DNA from: Alphaproteobacteria bacterium
GTDB taxonomy: Bacteria > Pseudomonadota > Alphaproteobacteria > Rhizobiales > Xanthobacteraceae
Assembly: GCA_005884855.1 (NCBI GenBank)
Contig: VAZS01000096.1
Location: forward strand, 1-8,326
DNA: 8,326 bases
Reading direction: 5' to 3'
In this document: positions 1 through 6,728 of the stretch, in pieces
Position numbering within the stretch: position 1 is the stretch's first letter
Layout of the letters: every line of letters starts with the position of its first letter
Program-made: the position numbers and the translations under genes
The notes under the pieces: generated by a model
Told to the model about the DNA's origin: nothing
What the model saw: only the letters and a program-made list of their open reading frames with translations
Database searches by the model: none

Positions 1-131
1 ATGATGTAAAACTGATCGTGTTGTCGAATGTCGGCCATATGATTCAGAACGCCGCACCCGACCTCGTGATCCAGGAAATCGAGTCCATGATCGGCAAGCT
101 CGCGCAAAACACGGCGGTCGCTGCTAACTAA
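1..131 (+). CDS. Alpha/beta hydrolase, C-terminal end (partial)
   Basis: This is the 3' end of a gene that begins before the window. The frame whose first full codon is at base 3 reads about 42 residues and stops at TAA 129-131. It contains GHMIQNAAPDLV followed by an amphipathic helix (IQEIESMIGK). In alpha/beta hydrolases the last catalytic residue is a histidine in just this kind of GHxxQ/GHxxH context, preceded by a hydrophobic strand (here KLIVLSNV) and followed by a helix ending the protein; the presumed catalytic His codon is at 36-38. The substrate cannot be told from this fragment, since the nucleophile elbow and lid lie outside the window. The gene is convergent with the cytochrome c gene on the other strand, and no clear hairpin terminator separates them. 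Confidence 0.7.
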   Translation, partial: DVKLIVLSNVGHMIQNAAPDLVIQEIESMIGKLAQNTAVAAN

Positions 132-140
132 CAGCCCTTC

Positions 141-186
141 ACTCGGGAGCTTCAATATTCCAAACTCGGGAGCTTCAATATTCCAA
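141..186. repeat. Exact tandem duplication, 23 bp x 2
   Basis: Bases 141-163 and 164-186 are identical 23-mers beginning ACTCGGGAGC and ending ATATTCCAA, joined head to tail without spacer. The second copy ends exactly one base before the stop codon of the minus-strand cytochrome c gene (187-189). The array lies in the gap between two convergent genes, so it does not alter either protein. It is not an obvious hairpin terminator. The perfect identity suggests a recent slippage duplication or an assembly artefact. Confidence 0.95.
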
Positions 187-579
187 CTATTTGGTTTTAC
201 CGTCCTTATCGTGTTGCGCAAGGAATGCCCAGAGATCGTTGATTTCCTTTTCGTTCTTGATACCGGCAAATACCATTTTCGTGCCGGGGATTTTGGCTTT
301 GGGGTCCTTGATGTATTCCTTGAATTCGGTCTCGCTCCAGGTGATGCCGGAATTCTTGTTGGCATCCGAATAGGTATAGTCCGGCGCCGTGCCGGCCTTG
401 CGGCCATCCAGCCCGTTGAGCTCCGGGCCGACCTTGTTCTTGGCGCCTTCTCCGATCGCGTGGCAGGCCATGCATTTGTTGAACGAGGTCTTGCCAGCCG
501 CGACGTCCTGCGCCAGCGCGGTGGACGCCTCTGCGGACAAGACGATGACGACCAGCGCGCTCAAAGTCAGTTTTTTCAT
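187..579 (-). CDS. Exported class I cytochrome c (c2/c550-like)
   Basis: This encodes a soluble periplasmic electron carrier of 130 residues. I start it at ATG 577-579 rather than the upstream in-frame start at 645, because the protein then begins MKKLTLSALVVIVLSAEAS, a typical Sec signal peptide, with likely cleavage after ALA (residue 23). The mature part has the covalent haem site CMACH (36-40), the class I signature KNKVGPELNGLDGR (47-60) and the sixth haem ligand Met in GTKMVFAG (Met102), then a final helix (EINDLWAFLAQ). Domain length fits a small cytochrome c2. The pattern resembles the c550 (CycA) type of Bradyrhizobium, which there passes electrons from the bc1 complex to terminal reductases or oxidases; that equivalence is recall, so no symbol is given. 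A weak AAGAG lies upstream of the start. The gene is divergent from glcD and convergent with the hydrolase. Confidence 0.9.
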   Translation of the reverse strand: MKKLTLSALVVIVLSAEASTALAQDVAAGKTSFNKCMACHAIGEGAKNKVGPELNGLDGRKAGTAPDYTYSDANKNSGITWSETEFKEYIKDPKAKIPGTKMVFAGIKNEKEINDLWAFLAQHDKDGKTK

Positions 580-801
580 AGTGTGCTCTTGGTCAGTTTC
601 GGGGAGGCAGCCGCCGTTGTGCCATGGGGCGCTCGCGATCGACAAGCCGTGAAACGCTTTCGGGTTTCATCGGGGCTACCTACGTCTTTCGAATAGCTGA
701 CATTCCGGGTCGGCGAAGCTACCCAAAGCCGTGCAGACGTGCTTGATTCCTCATGATAAATCGGCAAGCGGCAACATGCTCAACCGAAACGCCGGGGAGA
801 C
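580..801. other. Divergent intergenic region, cytochrome c / glcD
   Basis: This 222-bp gap between the divergent cytochrome c and glcD genes should hold the promoters of both. I see no clear -35/-10 pair, operator palindrome or hairpin. It also should hold the missing 5' part of glcD if that were only frameshifted. In the glcD frame there is a TAA at 757-759, and the codons between it and 802 read unlike any GlcD. The other two frames (including the one opened by ATG 753) also lack GlcD-like sequence. The region therefore looks joined to glcD by a deletion or rearrangement close to base 802. Confidence 0.5.
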
Positions 802-2178
802 GTGCCGTACGAGTCCGATGGTCTGATGTCGTATCACCAGCCCCCGATGGTGGTGGTGCTGCCCGACACCACCGAGCAGGTGTCTCAAGTTCTGAAATAC
901 TGTTTCGAACAGGGCATCAAGGTGGTGCCGCGCGGCTCCGGGACTTCGCTGTCAGGCGGCGCGTTGCCGCTGGCCGATGCCGTGCTGCTCGGGCTCGGCA
1001 AATTCAAACGCATTCGTGAGATCGATTTCGACAACCGCGTTGTCGTGACAGAGCCTGGGGTGACCAATCTCGCGATCAGCGAGGCGGTCGCCCATGCCGG
1101 ATACTACTATGCGCCCGATCCGTCATCGCAGATTGCTTGCTCGATCGGCGGCAATGTCGCGGAGAATTCCGGCGGCGTGCATTGTCTGAAATACGGCATG
1201 ACCACCAACAACGTGTTGGGGTGCGAGATCGTGCTGATCACCGGCGAAATCATCAGGGTTGGCGGCAAGTCCGCCGAGGCCAGCGGCTACGATTTGATGG
1301 GAATCATCACGGGGTCCGAGGGCCTGCTCGGCGTCATCACTGAGGTCACGGTGCGGATCCTGCAGAAGCCAGAAACGGCCCGGGCGGTGATGGTCGGTTT
1401 CGCGCAGGTCGAAGCGGCCGGCGAATGCGTGGCGCGGATCATAGGCGCAGGAATCATTCCCGGCGGCATGGAAATGATGGACAAACCGGCCATCCACGCT
1501 GCCGAAGCATTTGTCCATGCCGGATACCCGCTCGATGTTGAGGCGCTTTTGATCATTGAACTCGACGGTCCAGGCGTCGAAGTAGACGAACTGATCAGGC
1601 GCGTTGAGGCGATCGCGAAAGGCTGCGGCTCGACCACCGTCCAGATTTCCGCCTCCGAGGCCGAACGCAATCTGTTCTGGGCCGGGCGCAAGGCGGCTTT
1701 TCCCGCGGTCGGACGGATTTCGCCAGACTATCTCTGCATGGACGGCACCATTCCGCGCGGCAAATTGCCGGAGGCGCTGGCGCGAATCCGCGACCTCTCC
1801 GCAAAATACGATCTTCGCGTTGCCAATGTTTTTCATGCCGGCGACGGCAACCTGCATCCGCTCATTCTTTTCGATGCCAATAAGACCGATGAAATGCAGC
1901 GCGCCGAAGCCTTTGGTGCCGACATCTTGCGGGTCTGCGTCGAACTTGGCGGCGTGCTGACCGGCGAACACGGCGTCGGCATCGAAAAACGCGACCTGAT
2001 GCCGGAGATGTTTAGCGACATCGATCTCAACCAGCAGCAGCGGCTGAAATGTGCGTTCGATGCGCAGGGCTTGCTGAACCCTGGGAAGGTGTTTCCGACG
2101 CTTCATCGCTGCGCCGAACTCGGCCGCATGCACGTCCATGCTGGCAAGCTGGCCTTTCCTGAACTCCCGCGGTTTTGA
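802..2178 (+). CDS. glcD: Glycolate oxidase FAD-binding subunit GlcD, N-terminally short
   Basis: GlcD is the catalytic flavoprotein of glycolate oxidase (glycolate to glyoxylate), working with GlcE and GlcF. From GTG 802 it has 458 residues: the FAD-binding domain (PRGSGTSLSGGA at 43-54, PDPSSQIACSIGGN at 105-118, GSEGLLGVITE from 171) and the FAD-oxidase C-terminal domain (HAGDGNLHP 345-353, GEHG 388-391), ending in the family-typical HRCAELGRMHVH tail. The FAD core is complete. The start is the oddity: GlcD proteins normally have about 40 residues before the PYE(S/C)DGL motif, yet here that motif is residues 2-8, directly after the only plausible start. A purine-rich GGGGAG (794-799) is only two bases from the GTG, which is close for a ribosome site; ATG 826 is an alternative. 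The stop is 10 bases before the preferred glcE start. The protein may be active, impaired, or the product of an assembly gap. Confidence 0.92.
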   Translation: MPYESDGLMSYHQPPMVVVLPDTTEQVSQVLKYCFEQGIKVVPRGSGTSLSGGALPLADAVLLGLGKFKRIREIDFDNRVVVTEPGVTNLAISEAVAHAGYYYAPDPSSQIACSIGGNVAENSGGVHCLKYGMTTNNVLGCEIVLITGEIIRVGGKSAEASGYDLMGIITGSEGLLGVITEVTVRILQKPETARAVMVGFAQVEAAGECVARIIGAGIIPGGMEMMDKPAIHAAEAFVHAGYPLDVEALLIIELDGPGVEVDELIRRVEAIAKGCGSTTVQISASEAERNLFWAGRKAAFPAVGRISPDYLCMDGTIPRGKLPEALARIRDLSAKYDLRVANVFHAGDGNLHPLILFDANKTDEMQRAEAFGADILRVCVELGGVLTGEHGVGIEKRDLMPEMFSDIDLNQQQRLKCAFDAQGLLNPGKVFPTLHRCAELGRMHVHAGKLAFPELPRF

Positions 2179-2188
2179 GCAACAGGGC

Positions 2189-3427
2189 GTGGATACTCTC
2201 AAAGTTCGTGACGCAAAGGATGTGGAAGACGCCGTGCAGGCGGCGATTGCCAGCGAGCAACCGCTGGAAATCATCGGTAACGGCTCGAAGCGGCTGATCG
2301 GCCAGCCCATGGCTACCAATGCGCTGCTCGATTTGTCGTCGCTCAATGCAGTGACATCCTACGAACCCAACGAGTTGATCATCACGGTGCAGGCCGGCGC
2401 GCCGGTGGCTGACGTGCAGTCGCTGATCGATTCCAGGAATCAGCAGTTTGCGTTCGAGCCGATCGACACCGCGCCGCTGCTGGGCACCGCGAACCAGGCA
2501 ACGATCGGCGGCATGATCGGGGCGGGCCTTGCCGGTCCCCGGCGCATCAAGGCCGGTGGCGCCCGCGATCATCTGTTGGGTGCGCACGGCGTGTCCGGTT
2601 TCGGTGACAGCTTCAAAGCCGGAGGGCGGGTGGTGAAGAACGTCACCGGCTACGATTTGTGCAAACTTCTGGCGGGATCCTGGGGCACCCTCGCGGTCAT
2701 GACGGAAGTGACGTTGAAGGTGATGCCGCGACCGGAAAGCGAGCGCACGTTGGTCTTGCGGGGACTCGATGACGCCAGCGCAAACCGGACAATGACAGCG
2801 GCGCTGGGATCGCCATTCGATGTGTCCGGCGCGGCGCATGTGCCTGGCTCGGTGTTCCATGTAGCTGCCACTGAACTTGGCGACCTTGGATCGCCGGGAG
2901 AGGCGGTAACCTTGTTGCGGCTGGAGGGGATTTTGGCATCAGTCGTCCACCGCGCGGCAGCGCTTGGCAAGCTGCTTGCGCCGTTTGGCGCCGCGCAGGT
3001 CCTCGAGGACGCCGCCTCCGCGACGGTGTGGAGTTCGGTTCGAGATGTGGTGCCGTTCGCGGCCAACGGCGCGCTGGGGGCGTGGCCGGTGTGGCGCATC
3101 GTTTGTCCACCGGCGTCTGGCGGTGCACTCGGCGAACGGCTAGCGCGTGACAGCGGTGGCGAGGTAATTTATGACTGGGGCGGTGGCCTGATCTGGGCGG
3201 CGCTGCCTCCTAGACCTGACGCCCAGGTCGCGCTCGTACGTCAACGCGTCAATGCCGTCGGCGGTCACGCAACGTTGGTGCGTGGGTCCGACGAGCTACG
3301 GCGCAATGTGGATGTATTCCATCCCCAGCCGGCGGGTCTTGCCGCCTTGAGCGAACGGGTCCGCCAAAGCTTCGATCCTAAAAACATTCTCAATCGTGGC
3401 CGAATGAGCCGAAATTCCGCGACATGA
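2189..3427 (+). CDS. glcE: Glycolate oxidase FAD-binding subunit GlcE
   Basis: GlcE is the second, divergent flavin-binding subunit of glycolate oxidase. I choose GTG 2189, giving 412 residues that begin MDTLKVRDAKDVEDAVQAA, because this matches where I recall rhizobial GlcE beginning; an in-frame ATG at 2138 would overlap the end of glcD by 41 bases and add residues that look like glcD read out of frame. The FAD-binding domain shows PLEIIGNGSKR near the N-terminus, LDLSSLNAV, then ATIGGMIGAGLAGPRR and VKNVTGYDLCKLLAGSWGTL, the last being the GlcE counterpart of the GlcD GSEGLLG stretch. The C-terminus has the family ending QSFDPKNILNRGRM. It is longer than the roughly 350-residue E. coli protein, as I recall is usual in Bradyrhizobium relatives. 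The stop overlaps the glcF start in ATGA (3424-3427), which points to coupled translation. Confidence 0.93.
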   Translation: MDTLKVRDAKDVEDAVQAAIASEQPLEIIGNGSKRLIGQPMATNALLDLSSLNAVTSYEPNELIITVQAGAPVADVQSLIDSRNQQFAFEPIDTAPLLGTANQATIGGMIGAGLAGPRRIKAGGARDHLLGAHGVSGFGDSFKAGGRVVKNVTGYDLCKLLAGSWGTLAVMTEVTLKVMPRPESERTLVLRGLDDASANRTMTAALGSPFDVSGAAHVPGSVFHVAATELGDLGSPGEAVTLLRLEGILASVVHRAAALGKLLAPFGAAQVLEDAASATVWSSVRDVVPFAANGALGAWPVWRIVCPPASGGALGERLARDSGGEVIYDWGGGLIWAALPPRPDAQVALVRQRVNAVGGHATLVRGSDELRRNVDVFHPQPAGLAALSERVRQSFDPKNILNRGRMSRNSAT

Positions 3428-4797
3428 AGACCGAATTCAGCATCGCTCAGCTCGCCAATCCCGATATCGCGGAAGCCGACAAGATCTTACGCGCCTGCGT
3501 GCATTGTGGATTTTGCACCGCGACCTGTCCGACCTATGTGCTGCTCGGCGACGAACTGGATAGTCCGCGGGGCAGGATTTATCTGATCAAGGAGATGCTG
3601 GAGAAGAACCGCCCGCCGACCCGCGAGGTGGTCAAGCACATCGACCGTTGCCTTTCCTGCCTTGCCTGCATGACCACGTGTCCCTCCGGTGTGAACTACA
3701 TGCACCTGGTCGACCAGGCGCGGGTAAGGATCGAAAAGGAATATACCAGGCCGCTGAGCGAGCGAGTGCTGCGGAAGGCTCTCGCCTGGGTGCTGCCGCG
3801 GCCCGGCCTGTTTCGTGCCGCCATGATCCTGGCGCGGTTTACGCGGCCGCTCAGCACGCTCTTGCCCGCTGCCAAGACCGAATCGCCGACCCCGACTTTG
3901 TTGCGGCGATTAAATGCCATGCTGGCGCTTGCGCCGCGCAGCCTACAGCCACCCGGAGCGTCCGCCGGACGTGTTTTTGCAGCCCAGGGCGAAAAGCGCG
4001 GACGGGTCGCCTTGCTGCAGGGCTGTGCGCAACAGGTACTGGCGCCCCGCATTAATCAGGCCGCCATCAACCTGCTGACGCGCCACGGCATCGAGGTGGT
4101 GCTGGTAAAGGATGAACAATGCTGCGGGGCGCTGACCCATCACCTCGGAGACGACGAGGATGCGCTGGGGCGCGCGCGGGCCAACATCACAGTTTGGCTC
4201 AAAGAAGCCGAGCAAAACGGCCTGGATGCCATCCTGGTGACAACATCCGGTTGCGGCACGGTGATCAAGGATTATGGCTACATGCTGCGTGAAGACCGCG
4301 ATTTCGCCGCGGCCGCCGCGAAAATATCGGCGCTGGCTATGGACATCAGCGAATATGTCGTCCGCATTTCGCTGCAGCCAGCGCAGCAACCTCGCGACAT
4401 CGTGGTCGCGTATCACTCGGCGTGTTCGCTGCAGCACGGACAGCAACCTCGCGACATCGTGGTCGCGTATCACTCGGCGTGTTCGCTGCAGCACGGACAG
4501 AAAATCACCCAAGCTCCGAAAGAATTGCTTTCCAAAAACGGATTCGTGGTGAAAGATGTGCCGGAGAGCCATTTGTGTTGCGGCTCGGCGGGGACCTACA
4601 ACATTCTCCAGCCTGATATTGCGAACCAACTGCGCGACCGGAAGGTCGCCAACATTGCGATGGTCACCCCGGACATGATTGCCGCGGGCAATATTGGATG
4701 CATGGTGCAGATTGCGAGCGGTACGTCAGTTCCTGTGGTGCACACGATTGAGCTTCTCGATTGGGCGACAGGCGGTCCCAAGCCAGGAATAAACTAA
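3424..4797 (+). CDS. glcF: Glycolate oxidase iron-sulfur subunit GlcF with internal duplication
   Basis: GlcF is the membrane-associated Fe-S subunit that takes electrons from the flavin subunits towards quinone. The 457-residue product has two ferredoxin-type 4Fe-4S motifs, C25/C28/C31/C35 (CVHCGFCTATCP) and C76/C79/C82/C86 (CLSCLACMTTCP), followed by two CCG domains. The first CCG domain has C201, C233-C234-G and C277. The second has the motif YHSACSLQHGQ and then HLCCGSAGT (C385-C386-G). The YHSACSLQHG motif occurs twice because residues 321-339 and 340-358 are an exact tandem duplication. Without it the protein would be 438 residues. The copy next to the downstream CCG keeps the normal distance to it, so the extra 19 residues are inserted ahead of the functional motif. 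The gene is coupled to glcE by a 4-base ATGA overlap and is the last glc gene seen here. Confidence 0.93.
   Translation: MKTEFSIAQLANPDIAEADKILRACVHCGFCTATCPTYVLLGDELDSPRGRIYLIKEMLEKNRPPTREVVKHIDRCLSCLACMTTCPSGVNYMHLVDQARVRIEKEYTRPLSERVLRKALAWVLPRPGLFRAAMILARFTRPLSTLLPAAKTESPTPTLLRRLNAMLALAPRSLQPPGASAGRVFAAQGEKRGRVALLQGCAQQVLAPRINQAAINLLTRHGIEVVLVKDEQCCGALTHHLGDDEDALGRARANITVWLKEAEQNGLDAILVTTSGCGTVIKDYGYMLREDRDFAAAAAKISALAMDISEYVVRISLQPAQQPRDIVVAYHSACSLQHGQQPRDIVVAYHSACSLQHGQKITQAPKELLSKNGFVVKDVPESHLCCGSAGTYNILQPDIANQLRDRKVANIAMVTPDMIAAGNIGCMVQIASGTSVPVVHTIELLDWATGGPKPGIN
4384..4497 (+). repeat. Exact in-frame 57-bp tandem duplication in glcF
   Basis: Bases 4384-4440 and 4441-4497 are identical. 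Each encodes 19 residues, QQPRDIVVAYHSACSLQHG, in the glcF frame. The identity continues for three more bases (CAG) after the second copy. The length is a multiple of three, so the reading frame is kept. The duplicated segment covers a beta strand and the conserved cysteine/His motif of the second CCG domain. Confidence 0.97.
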
Positions 4798-4861
4798 TCC
4801 ATGGCCCTCGTGTGTGAGGCGGACGTGTTGAAACGCTCGATGGATATTGGTGAGCGGCAAC

Positions 4862-4867
4862 AGGAGG
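4862..4867 (+). promoter_or_regulatory. Strong Shine-Dalgarno setting the start of the lysine-rich gene
   Basis: A perfect AGGAGG lies six bases before ATG 4874. It selects that ATG over the in-frame upstream start at 4847, which has no such site. It is the strongest ribosome site seen in the window and suggests high expression of the downstream gene. Confidence 0.85.
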
Positions 4868-4873
4868 ATCACG

Positions 4874-5260
4874 ATGGCTAAAGGCAGAAAGAAGAAGGCT
4901 GGCAAAAAGGCTAAAAAAGCCAGGAAAAATGTCGTAGCGGCCAAGAAAAAGTCCGCTAAGAAATCTTCGAAGAAATCCGCAAAAAAGACCGCGAAGAGGG
5001 CAGTCAAGTCGGCAAAAAGATCGGCCAAAAAGTCGGCGGCTCCGAAAAAATCAGCGAAGAAGGCTGCTGCCAAGAGCAGCGCCGCAAAGAAGAAAGCGGC
5101 TCGGAAGCCCGCTGCATCAAGGCCCGCGGCGCCATCGCCTGACGCTGGGCCGGCTCCCGCAGCGATTGCGGCGCCGCCGAGTTGGGCCACACCGAGCGCG
5201 GCACCGTCTTGGGGGCATTCGGCAGAGAGCCCGGCACCCGCGGCCGAGGACGACAACTGA
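4874..5260 (+). CDS. Lysine-rich histone H1-like protein
   Basis: The product has 128 residues. Residues 1-83 hold about 32 Lys and 6 Arg and no acidic residue, built from degenerate (S/T)AKKSxKK repeats with Ala and Ser. Residues 84-123 are Pro/Ala/Ser-rich with two PSW motifs (102-104 and 111-113), and the tail is acidic (AEDDN). This composition is that of bacterial H1-like or AlgP-like nucleoid proteins, which bind DNA through a disordered basic tail, but low-complexity sequence makes homology uncertain. DNA binding is inference; RNA binding or ribosome association are alternatives. No signal peptide or membrane segment is seen. Its own strong ribosome site and a following terminator suggest it can be expressed apart from glcDEF, although only 76 bases separate it from glcF and read-through is possible. 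The AAG/AAA-rich codons make the 5' half less GC-rich than its neighbours. Confidence 0.85.
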   Translation: MAKGRKKKAGKKAKKARKNVVAAKKKSAKKSSKKSAKKTAKRAVKSAKRSAKKSAAPKKSAKKAAAKSSAAKKKAARKPAASRPAAPSPDAGPAPAAIAAPPSWATPSAAPSWGHSAESPAPAAEDDN

Positions 5261-5293
5261 CTCGAGTGTTTCGCGACCGCGTGGGATGAAGCT

Positions 5294-5332
5294 TTAAGGC
5301 CGCAGCGTTCAGCGCTGCGGCCTTAATATTTC
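5294..5332 (+). terminator. Rho-independent-type terminator after the lysine-rich gene
   Basis: A perfect 14-bp stem pairs 5294-5307 (TTAAGGCCGCAGCG) with 5313-5326, around a 5-base loop TTCAG, followed by TATTT. The U tract is short. The stem begins 33 bases after the stop codon of the lysine-rich gene. The stem is symmetric, with AAs at the 5' arm, but no gene points at it from the right. Confidence 0.85.
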
Positions 5333-5679
5333 GCGATGGGACGAAGATGCGGGGGTAGCCATTTCGGACGATTCGCTCGGTCGACTTCCGATATTGCTCA
5401 AACCGGAAGGCCTGCAGCGGCCTGCGGCGGCATGTCAGGCCTGCCAAAACAGCTGAAAAATCGTCAAAATTGTTGTCGGAATGCAACACCTGCTGAATAC
5501 ATGTTCCCCAAAGTCAAAAACGCCCAAAAAGGCGGCACATGCTTGTCTTTTTTGCTTCACGGTCGTGATGGCGCGTTCCAAATTGGGATCAGCTAAACGA
5601 ATTTGGCTGCAGTATCGGTTATCGCTTGTCCCTGGGGGCGCCGGAATCGGGCTGATCTTTGAATCTGATGGGGATCGTC
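5333..5679 (+). other. Long non-coding leader before the porin gene
   Basis: About 347 bases have no convincing gene. Open frames here lack a ribosome site and recognisable protein features. GGCCTGC occurs three times (5409-5415, 5419-5425, 5438-5444) in a GC-rich block. This is followed by a more AT-rich block (about 5450-5550), where the porin promoter probably lies; TTGTTG at 5470 is a possible -35, but I see no good matching -10. The stretch could form a long 5' leader or encode a small RNA, neither of which can be shown from sequence alone. Confidence 0.4.
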
Positions 5680-6711
5680 ATGAAGAAAATGGCTTGGTTG
5701 GCAACGACGCTGGCAATGGTATCGGCACCCGCTCTCGCGGCGGATATGTCCTTGAAGGCTGTCAAGGCGCCGCCGCCTCCTGCTTTCGAGCCTTGGGATA
5801 TCGCATTCGGCAGCGCGCTTATGAACGACTACATCTTCCGCGGCATCACGCAGTCCAACCATAAGCCGTCGGTCGCCGCCTATTTCGAGCCGCGCTACAA
5901 CATCAACAAGGATGTGCAGCTCTACATCGGCGCTGCCGGCGAGAGCATCTCATTCCCGAACCGTGCCGCCGCTGAGATCGACATCTACGGCGGTATCCGC
6001 CCGACCATCGGCATGTTTGCCTTCGACTTCGGTCTGTGGGGCTACATTTATCCAGGTGGACAGTGCTTCGGTTCGCAAGGAGCTACGCTCCAAGGCAATT
6101 GCGCGATTTTCGGCGGCAATACAGATTTCGGCGAACCAGCAGGGGGTCTGCCGATCAATGGCAACTTCGCCAAAAAGAGTGCGAGCTTTTATGAAGGGTA
6201 TGCCAAGGTCAACGTCACCCTCAATGATCAGTTTCAGATCGGCCTCAACGAGTATTATTCGCCGAACTTCCTGAACCTCGGCGCCTGGGGCAACTACGCG
6301 TCGATCACGGGCAAGTGGACCGCGCCCAGCACGACGTTCGGCGCCAGCGGCTTTGGCATGTATATCTCCGGCGAGTTCGGCCGTCAGTGGCTCGGAACAT
6401 CCGATGCGTTTTATGGGACCACTGTGGGCACGGCTTTTGGCGGACCGTTCCCAAATGGCATTCCGGAACCCAGCTATAACACGTGGAATATCGGTGTAGG
6501 CTTCACCTACAAGGTCTTCACCCTGGATCTGCGCTACTCCGACACCAATCTCTCGAAAGGCGATTGCAATGCCTTCACCAGTGATTACACCGCCACCAGG
6601 ACTGGCTTCGTAACGGCGATCAACCCCGGCGGATTCGGCTCCAACTGGTGCGGCGCGGCGGGTATCGTCAAGCTGTCGGCTGACCTGACGGCGATGACCA
6701 ACCTCAAGTAA
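5680..6711 (+). CDS. TorF-family putative outer-membrane porin
   Basis: The protein is likely an outer-membrane beta-barrel of 343 residues. ATG 5680 is chosen because it opens a clean Sec signal peptide, MKKMAWLATTLAMVSAPALA, with cleavage after residue 20; an in-frame TTG at 5659 would put extra residues before it. The mature N-terminus carries a Lys/Pro-rich linker (LKAVKAPPPPAFEPWD), common in rhizobial outer-membrane proteins. Next comes FGSALMNDYIFRGITQS, the hallmark of the TorF/Gcw_chp family. Alternating aromatic/polar strands follow, such as VQLYIGAAGES, FDFGLWGYIYPGG, FQIGLNEYYSP and YNTWNIGVGFTYKVFTLDLRYSDTN. Two features are odd: the C-terminus ends in NLK rather than the usual terminal Phe/Trp, and the mature part has four cysteines in loop-like stretches. 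The family's transported substrate is unknown to me. Flanking terminators mark it as a single-gene transcript. Confidence 0.85.
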   Translation: MKKMAWLATTLAMVSAPALAADMSLKAVKAPPPPAFEPWDIAFGSALMNDYIFRGITQSNHKPSVAAYFEPRYNINKDVQLYIGAAGESISFPNRAAAEIDIYGGIRPTIGMFAFDFGLWGYIYPGGQCFGSQGATLQGNCAIFGGNTDFGEPAGGLPINGNFAKKSASFYEGYAKVNVTLNDQFQIGLNEYYSPNFLNLGAWGNYASITGKWTAPSTTFGASGFGMYISGEFGRQWLGTSDAFYGTTVGTAFGGPFPNGIPEPSYNTWNIGVGFTYKVFTLDLRYSDTNLSKGDCNAFTSDYTATRTGFVTAINPGGFGSNWCGAAGIVKLSADLTAMTNLK

Positions 6712-6728
6712 CATTCTCAATTCGAGAC

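Noticed and set aside
753..1019. Open frame starting at ATG 753 that could supply the GlcD N-terminus through a frameshift
   Set aside because: Its residues before the glcD region do not resemble any GlcD N-terminus, and beyond 802 it is just glcD read out of frame.
1123..2346. 407-residue open frame on the minus strand inside glcD/glcE
   Set aside because: It is antisense to strongly conserved glcD and glcE motifs and has no recognisable domain; long antisense frames are common in GC-rich genes.
4384..4497. The repeat as a CRISPR or minisatellite-type array
   Set aside because: There are only two adjacent copies with no spacer, lying in frame in a conserved gene.
3943..4629. Minus-strand open frame containing a repeated peptide
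   Set aside because: It is antisense to glcF; the repeat is only the shadow of the 57-bp duplication.
4726..5256. Minus-strand frame rich in Phe/Ala/Leu resembling a membrane protein
   Set aside because: It is the complement of the lysine codons (AAG/AAA give CTT/TTT) of the histone-like gene, so the hydrophobicity is an artefact.
5950..6720. 256-residue open frame antisense to the porin gene
   Set aside because: It shows no domain or ribosome site and the plus-strand porin has a clear signal peptide and family motif.
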